Positions 1 to 11,741 of a stretch of 64,000 bases of DNA are shown in pieces. The notes below the pieces were generated by a model that worked only from the letters and a program-made list of their open reading frames with translations, was not told the origin of the DNA and made no database searches. Source of the DNA: Zingiber officinale (Eukaryota > Streptophyta > Magnoliopsida > Zingiberales > Zingiberaceae). How positions within the stretch are numbered: the first letter of the stretch is position 1; the number at the start of each line of letters is the position of its first letter. The stretch lies in contig NC_055999.1 in assembly GCF_018446385.1 (NCBI RefSeq), positions 77,205,859-77,269,858 on the forward strand. Reading direction: 5' to 3'. The position numbers and the translations under genes are program-made.

Positions 1-740
1 TTTATCACAACAAGGTATGATTTATTATTTTATACAGTAAATTTGAATTATAATTCCTTCATTATTATTCAACTAATCAAGGAGGTGATCGATCCAATCT
101 CACAAAAGTTTTTCCCACCAACTATCAAGATAAATTGAAAAATGCAGATGGATTATGACAAACGATCTAACATCATAAGTGTTTTCAAACTCACTAGATA
201 TAGTAAGTGTTTGGGAGAGCTTTTGTTTATTTAAAAGTGATTCTTATAGAGATTATTTTGAAGTTAATAAGAAACTAAAATATGAAGTGTCTGGAAATTG
301 AAGCCAAAAACTAATACAGATAAAGTTTGAGTATTTGATGAATAATTACTTCCAAACTTAATTTTTAATTAAATGATAATAATATCCTTAAACTATATAA
401 ATTAATCCTGTTTAATTATCTAAATATAATTTTTATATACCATAAATATTATTTAAAAAATAAATACTTATAATAAAATTTGATTGAAATTTTATAAATG
501 ATTTGGGAAGTGGCGTGAACAAGGGGAGAAATTAGATCAAAAGTATGATGATAATTATGTAAAATGATAAATTTATTAAGGACATAGATGAACCCTTGCT
601 TCTAGCTTTTGAGTAAAAGTTATAAAAGCTGAAATAGAATTTGACATTCATAAATATTCAAAAGTACTTATATATAGCTAGAATCTAAGAAAAGCTTAGT
701 AAAAGCTCTACCAAACACTTTCATAATGTATCTTAAGTGA
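1..740. other. AT-rich intergenic DNA, nothing recognised
   Basis: This stretch is strongly AT-rich, with stops in all frames and no conserved protein signal, RNA gene or clear terminal repeats. It may contain decayed repeats. I see nothing that can be named. Confidence 0.5.
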
Positions 741-945
741 AATTTGAACACTTATTACTTAAGGAGTCCATCTCGTTTCTTACCACCAGACTCATCCATA
801 GCCCAGAGGTTATAATTGATTCTTAGAAATTATAGGTGTAGTTGCTACAATTTAATTATTATTTTAATATTGAAATAAAAAATTTATAATCAATGCTTTT
901 GATACCTTAAAAAAATCTTTTATAATAATAAAGATGGGTGTTGAC
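741..945. repeat. Diverged tandem repeat, unit A
   Basis: The segment containing GTAGTTGCTACAATTTAATT and then AATGCTTTTGATACCTTAAA recurs as unit B, whose halves lie at about 998-1080 and 2619-2735, either side of a transposon. Unit B carries GTAGTTTCTACAATTTAATT and GAGTGCTTTTGATACCTTAA. Order and spacing are conserved, but many substitutions show that the duplication is old. Confidence 0.5.
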
Positions 946-997
946 TGATGGCTCAACCTCATAAAATTTTTAAAACTTTTTAGATGTAATATGTTCT

Positions 998-2735
998 CAG
1001 TCAAATTTAAACCTTTGTTCCTTAAAGAATCTATTGTATTTTTTACCATTACACTTATAATTCCTTATGAGGAGTTATGGCATGGCCGGCTTTAGACATA
1101 GGCCATTAAGGCCTATGCCTAGAGCCCTAATTTTTATTGAGGTCTATTATTTTTAATGTATTAAATATATTTTTATATATTTTTTAAAGATAATGAAAAA
1201 ATAGGGTTCACATGATAAAAAATTATACCATCTTATTCTCTAAATTTTTTTAAAAATTGAGATCATTATTTTTAATATATTAAATATATTTTTATGTATA
1301 TTTTTTTTAAGAGAATGGAAAAGAATAGAGCCCACGTAATTAAATATTTACATGATCTCAATCTATCAAAACTTTGGATTTTACAAAGAGCTCATTAGAG
1401 TTCCAATGGATAGAGTCATGAAGAAACTCTTTTTTTTAACAAATTAAAATTATTTTTAATTATGGATGTTATTTTATAAAATCTAATCTACTAGTCTTCA
1501 ATATCTCTCAATCATAACTTACTCTAGTTACATTTATCATTCGTTAGTGATGCTTTCTCTTTTGATCAATAAAAATATGAATTAGAAATTTTTTATCTTA
1601 TCCATACAATGCAAAATAAAAAATACTAATTTTTTTAAGTTTATTCTCTTCCCCTTTTCCAACTCCCCCTCTCTGTGTTTCTCTTACTCATTGAGATTGG
1701 AGAAGAGAAACCGCACCGAACACTAACACGTTGATGCGGTCAGTTCTACGATGCTTGTTGCTTGATTAAATTCAAATGGTCATACATTCATCCATATTGT
1801 GTCTCATCAAAATGGAAGATTTTATTATTTTTTTAGCAATAATGAGTTAGATACCTCTATCATGTCGCTTCCTTGATAGACATTAAGTTTAACTTTTATT
1901 TAAATATATTTACAGTCATAAATTGTTCGATTTCCCATTTGTCTCCATTCTACCATTTACAATTGTTATGATTTAGATAATGAAAAATATGATTTTTTTT
2001 TTTTGCTTTGTGCCTAAAAAGGATTCCAGTTAGTTCTTGATAAATGATAATGACTGATTTGATCTTATTATGATATTTATTTTCTAAGAATTGTATTTAA
2101 TTTTATCATTTTATACATTATTTTTTATTTATTTATTTTTTGTGTTTCATCAATAATGATAAATTGATCATAAGAGCATTTTTTTTATATCGTTATCATA
2201 TTTTATTGTTCTTATTTCCTCAATTTTGTTCCTTCTTGTAAGAGTTGTAATCTCCATCTTTCATTTAAATACACTTATTTTTATTTAAGTGAATTATAAA
2301 TTTATTATCTACTTAAAATGTATTATTATATCTAATAATAATACTCTATTTAATATAATAAAATTTATATTTCTCTCAATTATGTTATCAAAATTTGAAT
2401 ATAAAAATTTAATTACTAATTTTACATCTGAAAAGTGAGAAAATTAAATTGTATAAAAATATTTTTTAAAAATTAATATTTAATTTGTTAAAAAAAGTAT
2501 ATCATCATTTTCGATGTAAATCTAAATGAAAAAAGGTGAGAATTTTTTTTTTAAAACAATGTCAAATATTTAAAAAAAAAATTCGCCTAACTTTCAAATA
2601 GGCTTGAGCCGGCCCCTGAGTTATGAGTGTAGTTTCTACAATTTAATTATTATAATAGTATGGAAATAAAAAAATTATAATGAGTGCTTTTGATACCTTA
2701 AAAAAAACTTTTTACGATAATAAATATAAAATGGC
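998..2735. repeat. Diverged tandem repeat, unit B, split by a hAT insertion
   Basis: The left half (about 998-1080) matches the start of unit A, including the TTTCTTACCA/TTTTTTACCA stretch. The right half (2619-2735) matches its end. The interruption at 1081-2618 is a hAT-like element with its own target duplication, so the tandem repeat is older than the transposon. Confidence 0.45.
1081..2618. mobile_element. Non-autonomous hAT transposon (1.54 kb)
   Basis: The left end reads CATGGCCGGCTTTAG. The right end reads TTGAGCCGGCCCCTG, whose reverse complement is CAGGGGCCGGCTCAA, so the termini are imperfect inverted repeats with CA...TG ends. The flanks are AGTTATGG (1073-1080) and AGTTATGA (2619-2626), an 8-bp target duplication with one mismatch, as expected for the hAT superfamily. 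The interior is AT-rich with no transposase reading frame, so the copy depends on an enzyme supplied elsewhere. A related terminus is seen near 10233-10292. Confidence 0.75.
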
Positions 2736-2811
2736 CCCCTCTGTTTTAATTTAATACAAATACAAACCTTATTAATGAATCAGGACAATTTTACAAATAA
2801 ATAAATATATC

Positions 2812-2819
2812 TATAAAAG
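2812..2819 (+). promoter_or_regulatory. TATA box of the GAUT-like gene
   Basis: TATAAAAG lies about 160 bp upstream of the chosen start codon and about 30 bp upstream of a pyrimidine-rich stretch (CATTCTCTCG, about 2840-2850) that would suit a transcription start. Base composition shifts from AT-rich to GC-rich just downstream, typical of a plant 5' UTR. The start site itself is inferred. Confidence 0.6.
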
Positions 2820-2911
2820 CAGAAAACGACGATCGTTCCATTCTCTCGTTTCGAATCGCTGTATCATTTGCCGTTGCCGAGTTGCCGGTGGATCCCTAAA
2901 CCCTAGCTCCG

Positions 2912-2941
2912 ATGCCGATCTCGCTCAATGCTCGGGCTTAA
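2912..2941 (+). promoter_or_regulatory. Upstream ORF in the GAUT 5' leader
   Basis: An ATG at 2912 opens a nine-codon frame ending in TAA at 2939-2941. A second upstream ATG at 2928 opens a frame that overlaps the main start out of phase. Both precede the main ATG at 2975, so the leader could lower translation of the main frame. There is no evidence that either peptide is made. Confidence 0.4.
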
Positions 2942-2974
2942 TTGGGGCAGAGGTTCTCGTGTTTGCTGTCCGAG

Positions 2975-5900
2975 ATGGTGGCGCTCCGCCGGCCATGGCG
3001 TAAGGTCGTCATCTACGCCTTCCTTGTCGTCTCGTTCATCGCCCCGCTTGTCCTCTTCTTCAGCGTCCCCGCCGCCGATAACTCCCCCTTCCATGGTCTC
3101 ACTTTTTTTAATACGTCACTGCTTTGATTTGTTTAACTCGCACTGGATTCTCGTTTGCATTCTGTTGATCTTGGTTGGTAATTGTGTGATTTATTTCGGT
3201 ACAGAAAAGAAGAACTTTCTCAATATCAGCTCTGGTATCCTGAATAGTTTCTCCCCCGTATGTTAATTCATTTGGATCTTCTCATTTCTTTGTTATCTCC
3301 AAGTATGTCCCTTTTTTAATTTTTTTTTTTTTTTGACATGTACGAAATTGCAGGGGCGTACTTCTAATGCTATGCAACTCAATTCGATGGAGCAGGTAAA
3401 GGGGTTAACATTATTTCTCATTCTCAGTCTATCAATTGATTAATCAATCTAGCGTGCTGGTTAATTGATAATTCTATTGTTAATTTGAGCTGGCGCTCCT
3501 ACTGTTGGTTAGTGACAATTTTTTTGGGGTTCAGGAAGTTAGTGAGGACCCGCAGCTGAAAGGAGTTATCTATAAAGATGATAATTTGAAGAATGTTCAG
3601 ATTAAATACAATCAAAATGTTACAATTTCTGGAGCAACCAACGGCAGTTATTTACCTTTTTTGTATTTTATTTGCTTCTACATTGCACTGTTGTGTTTAA
3701 TCTCCTGCCCGATTCATTTGATGAATGTTTTATTTCCTTCCTCTTTGTTTTCTTGTGCACCACAGACTCCAGCTCAAGGCTTAGTGGGAATGGAGACAAT
3801 CAACCTTATCACGTACCAAATTCTGCTGGTGGAGAGGTCATTTTACATGGAATACTTGTACGCTTTTGTTTCTGCTATCTAGCTGTTGTTGTTTGTTCAT
3901 TTAGTCTATTTGATGGTATTTTACAATAGAATTTAAGATAAGAAAGTAACCTATACCTGGAAGAGCTCGAAAATACTTACTTTATTATCCTTAAAGCATT
4001 GCATTAGTTTCATGCTTTTTATATTCAAACAGGATAAGAAGCAGGAATCTTCTGACAAAAAAACTGGTGTTTTGACCATTCGAAAGTCCCCCTCTAGACC
4101 ATCAACTGCCAAAATATGGGAAATGGAGGACCAGTTAGTAATGGCAAAGGCTTACGTGCACTTTTCTTCTTCAAATACTAACTTTCACTTGTTACGAGAG
4201 TTAAAGCTTAGGATTAAAGAGATAGATAGGGTTCTTAGCCGTTCCAACAAAGATGCAGATTTATTTACAAGGTACCTTATTTTTCTGGCAAATTGCAAAT
4301 TAGAGAAAGTTGATTGAGTGCAATCTTATCTTTTAAATCACTACCATGGCCAAACAACTTTTGTATGCCCAATGGGTGTTCTCATGCATAGAATTGCCCA
4401 TTATTTTTTGATTGAGAAAAGAGCTTGTTCAGTGACTTGCAGAAAATGAAAAACATGGAAGCAACTTTGTCAAAAGCCAGAAAATCTCATCCGGAGTGCT
4501 CCGCAATGGCATCAAAATTACGTGCCCAATTATTCAATGCTGAAGAACAACTCAGGGCTCAACAGAACCAAGCTTCATATCTTGTTCGTCTTACTGGCAG
4601 GACCTTCCCAAGGGGTTTTCACTGCCTATCTATGCGTCTCACTACTGAATATTTCGCATTGCACCCCGATTTGCGAAAATTGCCCAACAGTCATAATTTT
4701 GATAATCCAGATCTTTATCATTATGCTATTTTCTCTGATAATGTGCTGGCATGTTTGGTGGTTGTGAAGTCAACAGTAAATTCATCACTGGTAAGAATTA
4801 CATATGTTGTTTATGCTTATTGGTGTCGTGTTTTCTGACATAACATTCTTGAGAAACTAAGAGTATTACTTGCACTGCTTCGGCTATCCTAGAAATTTAT
4901 TTGAAGAAGTTTTTGATGCCATTGTCTATGGCCTTTATCTTTGTGATATATTGTTGCTATTGATATTGTAAAACAAGAATAATAAGTTGTCCTAACTATT
5001 TGGGACCAATTAGATGGACCTTATCTATACATAACCATATTGTTTGTAATACCCAGGTCACTTGTGTTAATGGTTAGAATTCGTACTATGAAGCTGTTAA
5101 AGTTGATGCGCATGCAGGATTCAACTGATGCAATCTCGTTTTTAGCATGCTTACGTCTCACTTGTTTGTATAAACTATAAACTGTGTGATAACCACCGCT
5201 TTCCTTCTACCATTTGAGTAGACACAAGTGTTTCCTATTTACCATCCTATCATTTTGTTAGCCGTGCCTTATACTTTACAGGATAATCAATGAAAAATCA
5301 ACAAAAAGAACATGTGGTAGCTGTATATTGGAACAACTGATTTCAGAACCAATTATTTCTTCTCCTCTTTCCTCCTAGTTCCATCCAAGACAACATAGGT
5401 TTTCATATTCTCCTATCAATTAGTGTCATGATGACCATTATTTCTAATTGGAAAATGCATGGATTCTCTGTCAACTAGCCATGTTGGTGATTCTTATGTT
5501 TGGTAGGAATGTGGGATGCTTTACATATCTTGTATAAGTGGCCAAACAATATTTAATTGCCTGTCATCTATCCATTGAAGATGAAGGATTTATATGTCGA
5601 GCAGACTAATTGTTTATGCATTTCAAATGCTTTTTCTTCAAGTTTTTTACTTCTGGTTCTTTTTCAGGAGCCTGAGAAAATTGTCTTTCATGTGGTAACT
5701 GATTCCTTCAATTTTCCAGCAATGCTAATGTGGTTTTTGTTGAATCCACCTGGAAAGGCAACTATTCAGATACAGAGTTTGGATGATTTTGTATTCTTAC
5801 CTACTGGCTTTAATTCAATGTTCAGGCAGTCAGCTAAAGCTGATCCAAGATATGCTTCTCCACTCAATCACCTTCGATTTTACTTACCAGAGGTCTTCCC

Positions 5901-7122
5901 CTCCCTTAATAAGATTTTGCTTTTGGACCACGATACAGTGGTGCAGAAAGATTTACGAGAACTGTGGAATTTAGATATGAAAGGTAATGTAAATGGAGCA
6001 GTGGAAATGTGCAAGGACAATGTAACATCACAGAAATTGGAAATGCTTGTGAATGTTGCAAATCCAGCATTCGCTAATAGTTTTGATGGCAAGGCATGTT
6101 TATGGGCATTTGGCATGAATATATTTGACCTGCAGGAGTGGAGAACACGAGGTCTGGCTGCAACTTATCATAAATGGAATGAAATTGTAAGTAATTCTGT
6201 GTCTTCTGAATCATTTTGGTTCCTTTGATTTTGTTGTTAGCATGTATAAGTATAGTCGCCAGAAGTTCAGACCTGCCTATTCAGTTTGATGGAGTTCTTA
6301 GTTTTATTTGTCATTTGTTACTTCAGAGGCTTCTGTAGTTGAAATTCTTGGATAAAATGTTTATTTTGATAACTGTGCGAAGTATTTAGTTGCTTGAAGT
6401 TGTGGTGTAGGTAAATTTCCCTGTAATTTCAGTCAATTTGATGGAGTTCTTAGTTTTATTTGTCATATGTTACTTCACAGGCTTCTGTAGTTGAAATTCT
6501 TGGATAAAATGTTTATTTTGCTAACTGTGCGAGGTATTTTGTTGCTTGAAGTTGTGGTGTAGTAGGTAAATTGCTCAGTAATTTCAGTCAATTTGTTGTT
6601 TTTTCAGATGCTAGAAACTTCTGGTGAGCCTTAATGCTTAATCACCCTATTTTTTTTAAAAAAAATGAATCACTATCATATTTTAATAATTAAATTGTAG
6701 ACATGGTGGCAATTAAATTGTAGACATGGTCCATGAGATGGAGTTCTTAAATTTATACATTTTCCATGTTCTCCTGATTACTTTTCAGTTGTGATCACAG
6801 AAATCTAAGATTTGTCTCTCGTCTGTTCCTAATCACATTTCCGCTGCAGGGGAGTAAGCATCTGTGGAATGCAGGAAGTCTTCCACTGGGTCAGTTGCTT
6901 TTCTACAACCACACTATGACCTTGGACAGACGGTGGCATGTTTTTGGGCTCGGTTCTGATTTGAGAGTTGGAGTGACAGAGATTGAGAAGGCAGCAGTGA
7001 TCCATTACGACGGAAACATGAAACCATGGTTAGATACTGCCATTACAAAATATAGAGGTTACTGGACCAGATTCCTTGACTATAGCAATCCTTACTTCCG
7101 ACAATGCAACATCCATGGATAA
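2975..7122 (+). CDS. GAUT-family alpha-1,4-galacturonosyltransferase (GT8), nine exons
   Basis: The family transfers galacturonic acid from UDP-GalA onto homogalacturonan in Golgi pectin synthesis. Exons consistent with GT/AG borders are 2975-3095, 3205-3257, 3354-3395, 3535-3646, 3766-3836, 4033-4271, 4433-4790, 5668-6186 and 6850-7122. They sum to 1788 nt (595 aa), within the usual GAUT size range. Residues about 9-31 form one hydrophobic segment, matching a type II Golgi anchor. A lysine- and serine-rich stem follows, then the conserved region with LRELKLRIKEIDR. The GT8 domain shows LNHLRFYLPEVFP, a DxD motif as DHD (residues 419-421, in LLLDHDTVVQKDL) and the C-terminal HYDGNMKPW (557-565) that matches HxxGxxKPW. 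The ATG at 2975 is chosen because it directly precedes the basic plus hydrophobic anchor. The exact GAUT clade cannot be set from sequence alone. Exon 4 and 5 borders are the least certain. Confidence 0.9.
6283..6594 (+). repeat. Tandem duplication of about 152 bp in the last GAUT intron
   Basis: Two adjacent units start with TTTGATGGAGTTCTTAG at about 6286 and 6438. Both contain GGCTTCTGTAGTTGAAATTC and the phrase GCTTGAAGTTGTGGTGTAG. They differ at only a few positions, so the duplication is fairly recent. It lies wholly inside the intron between exons 8 and 9 and does not touch splice sites. Confidence 0.85.
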
Positions 7123-9404
7123 TTAACTGCAGGCTAGCACTCTTCTCTTTGTCTAATGGTCCGTATTCTTTGGTTCTTGACGATATCGTAGACCTGTTTT
7201 TTTTTTCCAACTATTTTCCCCCCTAACCATTGATGTAAATCCAACATTTTTTTCTAGTTTCTAACACAGCCATTGACTTGGCAACAGCTACTTTTTGTTG
7301 CTGAATAATATGAAATATACAGTTTTTTCCCCCAATGGATATGAGCCGGAAAATTATGTTATTTTACCAAATACTGGTGTTAATAATCTATGCTGAGCCT
7401 GCTAATTGTAGTTTACTGCTGATCTGTAGTACTGGAATCTCTAGGTATCAGTATCATCTGAAATTCACTACTTATGTTCTTCATCATTCTTCCAGCCTTT
7501 AGTAAAGCCAATGCTTCTGGCATGAAATGATAGTAATTGTAGATCCAGCAGTAACGCCATGAATCAAAACTGTTGGCGAAGAGGAGCATTGCAGCATCGA
7601 CCAGAGTGATTAGAGCAGAGCAAAGCGAGGTGATGAGTTTTCAGTCCTCAAAATACTCCTTTTTAGCTTCAATTCTTGTCAGATTCACCTCTAGTTATTT
7701 TTCTCCTCTTTTTCATTTCTTCTAGATTTATTATGAAATATTTCCTTTAATATCTTATTGAATATGCTTTTTCTTTTTTGGTTATATTACTGAACTTGCA
7801 AAATCATGTCACCATTTAAACATACTAACATTGCAATTCATCACTATATATCAGATATAATTTTATTTGTCTCACAAGTTCTGCCAGTTGCAATTTGGTC
7901 TTAAAACAATTCGAGCAATTATCAAATAGTTATTAAGAAGAGGAGTTTGGAAGCAATGGTCAAGTTATTGCTATGTCATCTTAATTCAAGTTGCAGAAAT
8001 ACATGCATCGGACTGTCCTTCAAGATTTACTCATAAAAGGATAAACAGAAAGTGGAGTTTTGTGTATAGAAATTTTCAAGTATTTGATTTTTGTACGAAC
8101 TATATATGTTTTTACATAAATTTTAAAGCAAAAGAAACTTGAAGGTAATATTAATAAGAAAAAATATATTAATTTAAAAATATTATTCAATCTGGTTATT
8201 ATTCCTTTTCAATGACCAACCTCAAACTTTGGCGAGCGGTGAATAAAAAACAAGGTCGATGTCTAGTCGGGATATAATCAAGTAACAAAAGGTTTCAAAA
8301 AAACTGTGAGGAAAAAGGAGGACTACTAAGACTTTCTTCTTCTTCTTTATTTTTCGGTCTTCCAATTCATTAATAGCTTTGAGACGATCATGTGTTCTAT
8401 GATCTTTGATCTCTTATTATTATAGTATTATCTCAATTAGTAGATGTTTAATATTGTTTTTTTTTTTGAAAAATTCATTCGTCTCCTTCGAGCTTAGCCA
8501 AATTTGAAATTCGAACATAATTTTAAATTTGTTAAAAAAATACCCATAGCGTATTAAAAGTCATGGTTTTATCTCGACTGTAGGAAAAGAACTAAAAGAA
8601 GAAAACCTCTCATACAATACTCTTAGAGGGTTTTTAATCTTTCCTACCGACACAATCTAATTAGTACTTAGATGATAAATTGTCATATAAGAATAGGGAT
8701 CGAATCTTAAGAAATAATCTTTTGGTAAATAAAATTCTTTTCATTTAGAGAGGTTATTTGATCATCATGATTTACTCCCTTCATCTCGTTGTAGGACTAA
8801 TGATGAGAGACATCTGGAGTGAGCAAGTTATCTTTTACCATCTAATTTTTAATCTCGTTAATAAATTTACAAATGATTAAGATTAAATCGGTAGAGGACT
8901 CATGTGAATCACTCCTTTAAGTTAGTTTCATTCACATCCTTTAAGTTAGTTTCATTCTATTGGAGTAAAAAAATGATGACAGTCCTGCAGCCCAATATGT
9001 CGGCCCTTAGGTTAGATAAAGATTGATAAATTATGAGAGTATTTTATCCTAACACAATAACCTTTAATGTTGAGGAAGTCAAACACCCAACAGTGAAAGC
9101 TTCATTCTAAATATCAAAGAGCACATTTGAAACAACAAAATTATTAATAGTTTGTGGGATATTTTGACAAACTTGAAACAATGAGGTTATTTTGAACAAG
9201 CAAACTATTATTGGGGTAAAATATAAAAATTCTAGTCAACGTTTTTTCCGACAAATTACTATTTTAATGTATTTGATCGTTATTTGAATTCAAATCATTT
9301 TGCAGCGGTTTATTCCATCGATTGAACAGGTTCTTCTCCAATTTGATACCGAGAACTCATCATTGGATCCGAGGTCCTAAGCTGATTGAGCGAAATTAAC
9401 GGCC
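7123..9404. other. GAUT 3' flank and intergenic DNA, no gene recognised
   Basis: The first 200-300 bases are T-rich and include AATAATATG-like sequence near 7303 that could serve polyadenylation. The rest is AT-rich, with no reading frame of recognisable family and no clear transposon ends. Confidence 0.5.
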
Positions 9405-9671
9405 ATGGGTGTTGGAATCGCTTGTGGCGACAACGCTCTGCCATTTATCCTCGTCGTCATCGTGATCCTGCTTGCCGTCGACGGTATGTCCTACGCTGCG
9501 ACAAGGTTCACCTGCCTCTACAACCTCCTGCGTCCTTGCCCCTTCTGCTCCGGCTCAAGTACTGCGGCCACAAGCTCGGCGTCCCTGTCCTCGTCTACAG
9601 ACATATCTATCGCCAACTTGCCGATTCCTGAGCAGGGCCCTCTCAAGATTCTCCCAAATCCTAGGCAATAA
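9405..9671 (+). CDS. Hypothetical small membrane protein (88 aa)
   Basis: I do not recognise this protein. The ATG sits in a favourable plant context (GGCCATGGG) and the frame runs 88 codons to a TAA. Codon GC content is much higher than in the AT-rich flanks, which argues for coding. Residues about 12-32 form one hydrophobic segment (PFILVVIVILLAVDG). A short Cys-containing part with CPFC follows, then a Ser/Thr/Ala-rich tail ending in a proline-rich stretch. It could be a complete short protein, a first exon whose later exons are missed, or a fragment of a larger gene. An overlapping frame from 9386 is a shadow. Confidence 0.4.
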   Translation: MGVGIACGDNALPFILVVIVILLAVDGMSYAATRFTCLYNLLRPCPFCSGSSTAATSSASLSSSTDISIANLPIPEQGPLKILPNPRQ

Positions 9672-9706
9672 TCATAATAATAATAATAATAATAATGATA
9701 ATAACT
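9668..9706 (+). repeat. TAA/AAT trinucleotide microsatellite
   Basis: About eleven near-perfect TAA-type triplets, with one GATAAT interruption, follow directly after the stop codon of the small reading frame. Confidence 0.85.
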
Positions 9707-10232
9707 TTTTAATATATTTTTAAATTTTTTGCTCAAGTTTTTTTCATTTGAATTTGAGATTAAGAATAATTGTTTTAAAAAAAATTTGATTTATTTTTTT
9801 AAAAACAAAATATTATTTTTATATAAAATTTAATTTTCTCGTTAATATTTAGATAATTTTTTTAACATTGTTAAATTACTTAATCTTTTTGAGACATTGT
9901 TGAATGTAAATAAAATTTTATTAATTTTAATTTTAAATTTTATTTCTAAGGAAGCATTTTACTTTAAGTTGTTTAGATAAAAAAAATCTATAAAATCTTG
10001 GCTAAGTGTAATGAGGAAATAAGATTAAATAAAATAAAATCTTAGCTAATTTTAATGATGATGAAATAAAAATACATGTAAGGTATAAATAGGAATAATG
10101 AATTAATTGATAAGATGCAATTAATGAGTTACCATGATATTTATTAATGTGTATGCTATCATTAATTAATATTAATGATCTAATTTAATTTTTTTTAATG
10201 TCTATTTAATTATTTAATCAATGGGCTCCAGT

Positions 10233-10292
10233 AATATTGGGACCCTAGGAATAGGCCTTAATGACCTATGCCTTGAGTTGGGCATGTTCCTG
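10233..10292 (-). mobile_element. hAT terminus remnant
   Basis: The stretch CTAGGAATAGGCCTTAATGA closely matches the reverse complement of the left end of the hAT element at 1081. It continues into a decayed terminus ending GTTCCTG. No opposite end was found to the left, so this is a relic and its length is uncertain. Confidence 0.4.
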
Positions 10293-11100
10293 AGACATGT
10301 GCGAGGCCTACTTCCTACCAACCGATATTCATTTGGTAGTATGATATTCGACCTAACTAGAGGTGCAAAACAAATCTGAGCTGGTTGAAGCCTATTCGAT
10401 TCAAATAATATTTGATTTGTATTCAAATCTATGACAATATTTTGTTCGAGTGTGCCTGAGTCACACAAGAGCTTTTGTTTAATTTTATTATATATTTATT
10501 ATTTTATATTTTTAAAAATTAATACCAATATTGTTGATTTTTGAAATGTAACATCATGTACTCAGATACACTACACTAAAGTGGACGATCAAACAAAGCC
10601 AGCAATAACAAAGAGTACAAGGAACACGTGGGAAATTTGATTTTAGCTCGAACAAGAAGTTAGTTTGTCCCAAAGGCCAATGTTACATTGTTGGTTAGAA
10701 ATGGGAATGAAAAATAGATAGAGTGGATGAAGAATGCTTCACTGTAAATGAGTTTTTAATCTCATATTGAGTCTCATGTCTCTATTATTTGTTTATATTG
10801 TAGCATTGTAGATAAAAATATGAGAAAAAGCTCTCTCTCACGCGTCGATACATGAGTGCCAATCCAAAACTTGAATTGCACTTAATCAAATTAACTCATG
10901 TGTGAACACAATCTATAAGCGTTGAATGTTGAACCGATCAAGATAAAATTTGCCCAAACGAATGAACTCACATTTTACCATTCGAATCCACGACCTACGA
11001 CAACCTCGAAATACAATCAAAAGTAGAACAAATTTATTTTAACACTACATCATACACAGATCTCAACATCATTTCTTTCTGATTCAGACAATCGAGCGAT
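10293..11100. other. Intergenic DNA, no gene recognised
   Basis: The interval is moderately AT-rich, with stops in all frames. Parts such as 10850-11040 have the mixed composition of decayed retrotransposon DNA, but no LTR, primer site or protein motif could be assigned. Confidence 0.4.
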
Positions 11101-11250
11101 CTCATTCCCCACTTAGCATCTACTCAGGTAACTTCCATTCCCCACTTAGCATCTACTCGGATAACTTCCATCCCAACTCGACATCCACTCAAACGACTTC
11201 CGTCCCAACTAAAGTCCCAACTCAACATCCACTCAAGCGACTTCCATCCT
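11101..11250. repeat. Degenerate minisatellite, unit about 32-37 bp
   Basis: Four to five units follow the pattern CCCACTTAGCATCTACTC plus AACTTCCAT. The first two units are nearly identical and later ones drift (CAACTCGACATCCACTCAAA...). It lies in the 3' flank of TOP3A. Confidence 0.7.
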
Positions 11251-11741
11251 GACTTAAGCTTACTCAACCTTGAGATTATCAACTCAGGTCACTCAACAAA
11301 TAAGTTTAATTTAATTTGTAATTTCAATTCAGACATTCCTTGTATCTCCAAAACCCGCCCAATATATAAGTTTAATTTGATTTATAATTTCAAATCAGAA
11401 CACACTCCTAGTATCTCCAGCAACTAAGATTGTCCAACGTTACCGAACACAGAAAAATGAAAGAAGAAAAAAAATGAAGGAAATATGTAACACTGGACTA
11501 TGCAAGTTACAGCAAAAACTATTTGATAACTGCATGAATCAACTGATACAAAAAAAAGGACAATAAATTACACCAATTCTACGGTATCAAGTACACATTT
11601 CCGAAGGATTTGAGCACTTTACTTGATACTCAAAAACCCATATGAAGAACATTTTCAGATAACTAATGAACCATAAATACATATAATAACAGCGAGAGAT
11701 GGGGCCATTGTGAAAGTGCAAGTTGAGAACTTTCAAAAGAA

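Noticed and set aside
2928..3266. A 112-codon frame overlapping GAUT exon 1
   Set aside because: It runs through the exon 1 donor site in another frame and its Ser/Arg-rich product matches nothing; exon 1 of GAUT explains the coding signal.
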